Positions 60,364-64,000 of a stretch of DNA of 64,000 nucleotides are shown here, piece by piece. Where the stretch lies: NCBI RefSeq assembly GCF_000739775.1, contig NZ_BBJH01000025.1, positions 96,510-160,509 on the forward strand, read 5' to 3'. A program made the translations under genes and the position numbers. This DNA comes from Paraburkholderia heleia NBRC 101817 (GTDB lineage: Bacteria > Pseudomonadota > Gammaproteobacteria > Burkholderiales > Burkholderiaceae). A model generated the notes under the pieces. That model searched no databases, was not told the origin of the DNA, and saw only the letters and a list, made by a program, of their open reading frames with translations. The first letter of the stretch is position 1; each line of letters begins with the position of its first letter.

Positions 60364-62577
60364 ATGAATCGCGTGCGAGCAGTCAATCGAGCGAGAAACC
60401 TGCCTCATCGTGCCCGCGTCATATGGCGTGCGGTGCGGCTCGGTTTGCGTGACTGGCAGGCCAGCCACGGCACGATCTGGCTTCACCTGCTCAAGACGGT
60501 CACGGCTGCGTTGCTCGCGATGGGCATTGCAATGCTGCTCGATTTACCGCAGCCGCGTATCGCGATGACGACGGTGTTCGTGCTGATGCAGCCTTTGTCC
60601 GGCATGGTCTTCGCAAAGAGCGTGTATCGCATCGTGGGCACCGCGGTGGGCATGATCGCGGCGGTGGTGCTGGGCGCGGTGTTTATCCAGCAGCCCGAGC
60701 TATACATCATGGGCATCACGGCCTGGGTCGCCGCCTGCACGGCGGCGGCCATGCGCAACCGGCATTTTCGCTGGTATGCCTTCGTGCTGGCCGGCTATAC
60801 CGCCGCGCTGATCGGCATTCCGCTCGTGATGCAGCCCAACGGTCTCTTTCTCGCCGCGCTCGGGCGCGGTGCCGAAGTGGCCGTGGGCATTCTGTGCTCC
60901 GGCGTGGTCAGCGCCGTCATTTTGCCCCGCCAGACAGTCTCGCTGATGGAAAGCACGCTGCGCAAACGGTATCTGGACTTCACCTCGTTTGCGGCGCTCG
61001 TTCTGTCGAGCGGGATCGAAAGAGGCGCGTTCGAAGGGCGATTCGCGAAACTCGTCGATGAGATCGTGGGCTTCGAGGCCACGCGCGCGTTCTCGTTTTT
61101 CGAAGACCCGATCATGCGCGCGCGCAGCCAGTTGCTGGCGCGGCTGAACGGCGAGTTCATGGACGTGTGCGCGCGCCTGCACGCCTTGCGGCAACTGAAA
61201 AAGCGCCTGCGCTGGAGCGAGGAGGCCATCGCGCCGCTCGCGCCGTATTTCAGCGAGCTTGCCGCGCTGCTCGCGCAGCGCCCGTGCCAGGGCGAAGCGG
61301 ATCGCGCGTACGCGCTGCGCATCGCGCGAGGGCTGGAGGCGTTCATGCGCACGCTGCCGCGCCACGTGCGCGAGACGCGCCGGCCGCTGGAAACCGCCGC
61401 GCCCGATGCGTTGCAGGAATTCGATACGTCGGCCGAACTGATCTATCGCTTCACGGCGGAGATCGTCCGCTATAGCCGCACGTGGGCGTCGCTCAAGCAG
61501 GCGGGTCTGCCCACGGAGCGCCGCATCACGCGTTATGTGCCGCGCACGAGCTGGTACGTGGTGGCGTTCACCTTCATGCGCACGGCCGTGGTGGTCGCCA
61601 CGCTCGGCTGGTTCTGGGTGGAGACCGACTGGCCGAGCGGCGGCCTGGCGATGATCGCCGGCGCGCTGGCCTGCGCGCTCACCTCGTCCGCGCCGCGCGC
61701 CACGCGCATGGCCTTCCAGATGGCCGCGGGCGCGGGTTGCGCGGCCGTGGTGGGCTATCTGCTCATGTGCTACGCGTATCCGAACATCGACGGTTTTCCG
61801 CTGCTTTGCGCCGTGCTCGCGCCGTTTTTCGCGCTCGGTGCGTTCCTCGCGACGCGCGCGCGCATCGCGGGCTTCGGGGTGGGCTTTTCCGTGTTCCTGT
61901 GCCTGCTCGCGGGTCCGGACAACGTCATCGTCTATACGCCGGATCTGCTGATCAACAACGGCATCGCGGTCGTCGCGGCGATGATCGTGGCCGCGCTCGC
62001 GTTCGCGGTGGTGTTTCCGCCTCACATGACCTGGCTCGTCGAGCGCATGCGCGTGGCGTTGCGCGCGCAGGTCGTGCTTGCGTGCCACGGCGAGCTGGAT
62101 GGCCTCAATCAACAGTTTCAGTCGGGCGCGCACGATCTGATGCATCAGTTGCGGCTTCTCCTCAATGGACGCACGCAGGCGCACCGCCGCGCGCTGCGCT
62201 GGATGCTGATCACGCTGGAAGTGGGGCACGCCGTCATCGACCTGCGCCACGAGGCGCAAACCGCCGCGTGGTTAGGCGCAGCCGACAGCCGGTGGACCGC
62301 ATGCCTCGAAAAGGTGAAAAGCGATATCGCGCGGCTTTTCGAGCACCCGGGCGCGGAGCAGCTAGAACGCGCGCTGATGGCGGTGAGTGCGGCCACCTGG
62401 ATCGCCCAGCAGGCGCTGCCCGCAGTTCGCCACGAACGCGAGCGCCGCCACGACGTGCAGCGGCTCCTGAGCCACCTGCATTTCATCCGCAGTGCGCTCG
62501 TCGACCGCGACACGCCGCTCGGCGCGATTGCGCGTCAGGCCTCGTTTCACCGCCCGCTGCGCACGCGACCCGCTTGA
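60364..62577 (+). CDS. FUSC-family efflux protein (AaeB/YccS-like)
   Basis: A 737-residue inner-membrane protein of full length for the family. The first membrane block (about 40-190) has LLKTVTAALLAMGIAMLLDL and TTVFVLMQPLSGMVFAKSVYR, a soluble domain fills about 195-390, and a second membrane block (about 405-560) starts FTFMRTAVVVATLGWF, followed by a cytosolic tail. It probably pumps aromatic carboxylic acids. The usual partner genes aaeA and aaeX are missing, so a fusion protein must come from elsewhere or is not needed. Confidence 0.87.
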   Translation: MNRVRAVNRARNLPHRARVIWRAVRLGLRDWQASHGTIWLHLLKTVTAALLAMGIAMLLDLPQPRIAMTTVFVLMQPLSGMVFAKSVYRIVGTAVGMIAAVVLGAVFIQQPELYIMGITAWVAACTAAAMRNRHFRWYAFVLAGYTAALIGIPLVMQPNGLFLAALGRGAEVAVGILCSGVVSAVILPRQTVSLMESTLRKRYLDFTSFAALVLSSGIERGAFEGRFAKLVDEIVGFEATRAFSFFEDPIMRARSQLLARLNGEFMDVCARLHALRQLKKRLRWSEEAIAPLAPYFSELAALLAQRPCQGEADRAYALRIARGLEAFMRTLPRHVRETRRPLETAAPDALQEFDTSAELIYRFTAEIVRYSRTWASLKQAGLPTERRITRYVPRTSWYVVAFTFMRTAVVVATLGWFWVETDWPSGGLAMIAGALACALTSSAPRATRMAFQMAAGAGCAAVVGYLLMCYAYPNIDGFPLLCAVLAPFFALGAFLATRARIAGFGVGFSVFLCLLAGPDNVIVYTPDLLINNGIAVVAAMIVAALAFAVVFPPHMTWLVERMRVALRAQVVLACHGELDGLNQQFQSGAHDLMHQLRLLLNGRTQAHRRALRWMLITLEVGHAVIDLRHEAQTAAWLGAADSRWTACLEKVKSDIARLFEHPGAEQLERALMAVSAATWIAQQALPAVRHERERRHDVQRLLSHLHFIRSALVDRDTPLGAIARQASFHRPLRTRPA

Positions 62578-62707
62578 AGCAGAGGGCCGTCGCGATCTTG
62601 CTGCGGTCTGCAAAGATGCCATCCACGCCGCGTCCTTAATCATTTCGACTCCGCGCCATATAGTCACATCATCGCTTACGCAATACTCGTTAGCACTGGA
62701 GATGAAA

Positions 62708-62929
62708 ATGAAGTCCGTGAAGGTCGCTGCTATTGCCTGTTCGTTGTTTGCCGCCGCCGCTGCGTATGCGCAGAGCGAGGCACCGGCAGCAGGCGTTCCC
62801 CAACAAGTCGTGCAATCCGCCGCCCCGCAGGCAGCGCAATCCCCTTCCCGTAGCGAGAGCGCGAAGCCCGCAAAGAAGGATGAATGCGTCGGTCCGGTCA
62901 GCTTCTGCAATATCTTTTTCGGTAGCTGA
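62708..62929 (+). CDS. Small secreted protein, unknown function
   Basis: A 73-residue protein. ATG 62708 lies 6 bases behind GGAG, better than ATG 62702. It begins with a signal peptide (KSVKVAAIACSLFAAAAAYAQ). The mature part is short, rich in Gln, Ala and Ser (QVVQSAAPQAAQSPSRSES), and ends with two cysteines (CVGPVSFCNIFFGS) that may form a disulfide. No family is recognised. Confidence 0.7.
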   Translation: MKSVKVAAIACSLFAAAAAYAQSEAPAAGVPQQVVQSAAPQAAQSPSRSESAKPAKKDECVGPVSFCNIFFGS

Positions 62930-63329
62930 GATCGAGCGTCGCGCGCGTTAAAAAAGCTTCGCCCTGGCCACGGCGTCGGCCGCTTCGCGAGGCACGCAAG
63001 AGGTTTTGTTGTAAGCGGGATGGCGCACCGCGGGGCTGAACCAGGATTCGTTGTCCCCCAACGCGCTGGGATTACTGCGTGAGTGCCCGTGTTGCCTACC
63101 CAACCCGCAGAGCCTGCAGCTCACATGGAGGAGCGTGGCAGGCACTCATTCCCTTTCCGCCTTGCCGGCCCGGTCCGGTGTTTTTTTCCCGTCGAAGCAG
63201 ACGTCATCCACGTCACTCCCCGAATGTCCCGTTGCGCTATAGCGGCCTGGCCAACTCTACCGGGACATCGCACCCTACGCCGCGAGCAATTCGCTCCGGC
63301 CGTTCAGTGAGCCATCAGGATACGTATTC
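62930..63329. other. Intergenic stretch, no gene seen
   Basis: About 400 bases before the hypothetical gene. Open frames here have no start support and their translations are unlike any family I know. Confidence 0.5.
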
Positions 63330-63803
63330 ATGGGCCGCCCCAAATTCCGAAAAACGGGTTACAAACACGTGACCCGAAACAAGCTCTTGCCGCTCGCCGC
63401 CTCTATGGTTCGCGCGACCTCGTTGCAAAACCATCTGGCGCTCGAGGCGCTGCGCAGCCGCTACGGCGCGAGCCTTCATGTCACGCTGCTCTTTCGAACC
63501 GTCTATCTGACCTACCTCTTGCGCGACACCATTGAGCAGGGCTGTGATCTGGACGTGTTCCAGGACGCGGAATCCGCGTTGTACCAATGCAGCCTGCGCG
63601 CCGACGAGGACGGTTCATGGCAGCTTGCCGAAGCCGATATCGACGCGCTAAAGATCGTGCTGACCGTGCACGACTGGCAGCTTCAGTTGGTCCCGGCGCA
63701 TATATACGAGTCTGCATGCGCGCACCTGCTCGATTACTTGATTAGCGGCGAGAAGACTGTCATTCCCGCGTCGTCGGGTGATGCAATGGCCTGGAAGGTC
63801 TGA
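63330..63803 (+). CDS. Hypothetical protein
   Basis: A 157-residue soluble protein that I do not recognise. It begins with a basic segment (MGRPKFRKTGYKHVTRNKLL), then an alpha-helical core (LALEALRSRYGASLHVTLLF, then TYLLRDTIEQGCDLDVF) and an end with SACAHLLDYLISGEKT. The basic N-terminus could touch nucleic acid. The strong hairpin at 63819 directly after the stop supports a real transcript. No ribosome site is clear at ATG 63330. Confidence 0.65.
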   Translation: MGRPKFRKTGYKHVTRNKLLPLAASMVRATSLQNHLALEALRSRYGASLHVTLLFRTVYLTYLLRDTIEQGCDLDVFQDAESALYQCSLRADEDGSWQLAEADIDALKIVLTVHDWQLQLVPAHIYESACAHLLDYLISGEKTVIPASSGDAMAWKV

Positions 63804-63818
63804 TTCGCCTGGTTGAGC

Positions 63819-63860
63819 ACATCAGCATGCCGAAATATTATTTCGGCATGCTGATGTTTT
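63819..63860 (+). terminator. Perfect 39-base palindrome followed by Ts, probable terminator
   Basis: Nineteen bases (63819-63837) are exactly complementary to 63839-63857 around one central base; in RNA the stem would be about 17 pairs with a 5-base loop. TTT follows, and it is 15 bases past the stop of the hypothetical gene. The shape fits a factor-independent terminator, though a protein-binding palindrome is also possible. Confidence 0.65.
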
Positions 63861-63910
63861 GAGCGTGAAGGCGGTGTTGCGACGGGAGTCGCGGTGAAGT
63901 ATGCGTCAAT

Positions 63911-63938
63911 GCCTCGCGCACCGGGGAGGGCGCGAGGC
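63911..63938. terminator. Second GC hairpin near the right edge
   Basis: GCCTCGCGC (63911-63919) pairs with GCGCGAGGC (63930-63938) across 10 bases. It may end a minus-strand gene lying beyond the window. No T-run is visible. Confidence 0.35.
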
Positions 63939-64000
63939 CAGGGGATCAGACTGGCGTGACCCCCGCTACCGGCCTGCCGCGTCAAACCGCGCGGCGGACC

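Noticed and set aside
62948..63145. Small minus-strand open frame after the secreted protein gene
   Set aside because: No ribosome site, no similarity and short length; not supported as a gene.
63734..63985. Minus-strand open frame over the palindrome near the right edge
   Set aside because: It runs through the hairpins and overlaps the end of the hypothetical gene; no start support.
1..64000. tRNA, rRNA, riboswitches, prophage or intact insertion sequence
   Set aside because: I looked for cloverleaf-like arms, known riboswitch cores and transposase motifs by eye and found none convincing. A covariance-model scan would be needed to exclude small RNAs.

Overview
The window reads as chromosomal or megaplasmid DNA of a Burkholderiaceae bacterium, most likely Paraburkholderia, Caballeronia or Burkholderia. 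The DNA is GC-rich with strong G/C at third codon positions. There are three Burkholderia-type porins whose mature proteins begin with the QSSVTLYG strand, a DUF4148 protein, and a 2,2-dialkylglycine decarboxylase that keeps the residue numbering of the Burkholderia cepacia enzyme. I saw no rRNA, tRNA, CRISPR array or intact insertion sequence.

1-15.4 kb: an aromatic or heteroaromatic catabolic cluster. A cut-off IclR regulator and a porin on the minus strand lead into a long plus-strand operon. It encodes a Rieske ferredoxin, a small helix-turn-helix-like protein, a Rieske oxygenase, an SDR, a cupin, an alpha/beta hydrolase, a second IclR, an atypical SDR, a ThDP enzyme, an aspartate dehydrogenase-like protein, an aldehyde dehydrogenase, a VOC extradiol-type dioxygenase, a ferredoxin reductase and an MFS transporter. 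Most junctions overlap by 1-8 bases. The porin and the operon share a TGTTCC-N6-GGAACA-like site, a candidate IclR operator.

15.6-35.5 kb: mixed functions. These are dgdR/dgdA (2-aminoisobutyrate use), an Lrp/LysE-type exporter pair, chaC, a ParE/Phd-type toxin-antitoxin pair, a GDSL lipoprotein, a diguanylate cyclase, an orphan flavoprotein of the tryptophan-halogenase/LodB type, a purine nucleoside permease lipoprotein, the potassium transporter kup, a small membrane protein, a DUF2760-Hsp70-Hsp70 module, and a YceH-family protein.

36.0-50.9 kb: the most interesting block. An amidase, an MFS transporter, a porin, a heme-oxygenase-like diiron oxygenase (HDO) candidate with a full metal-ligand set, an aldehyde dehydrogenase, a GlcG-like protein, a 2Fe-2S/FAD reductase, a permease, a TerC protein, an ornithine-cyclodeaminase-family protein, two small 2Fe-2S ferredoxins flanking an unrecognised small protein, an esterase and a GntR/FCD regulator. 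A 13-base motif, GTATACARNNTAC, recurs at six places, covering every apparent transcription-unit start including that of the regulator. I read this as one GntR-controlled regulon for uptake and breakdown of an amide-containing compound, with the HDO fed electrons by the reductase and ferredoxins. The substrate is unknown.

51-64 kb: a VOC protein, small exported proteins, a third porin, two FUSC-type exporters, two LysR regulators, an SDR and hypotheticals. This stretch carries decayed genes: a pRiA4b ORF-3-like remnant joined to a LivK-like remnant, and a frameshifted DadA-like oxidoreductase fragment.
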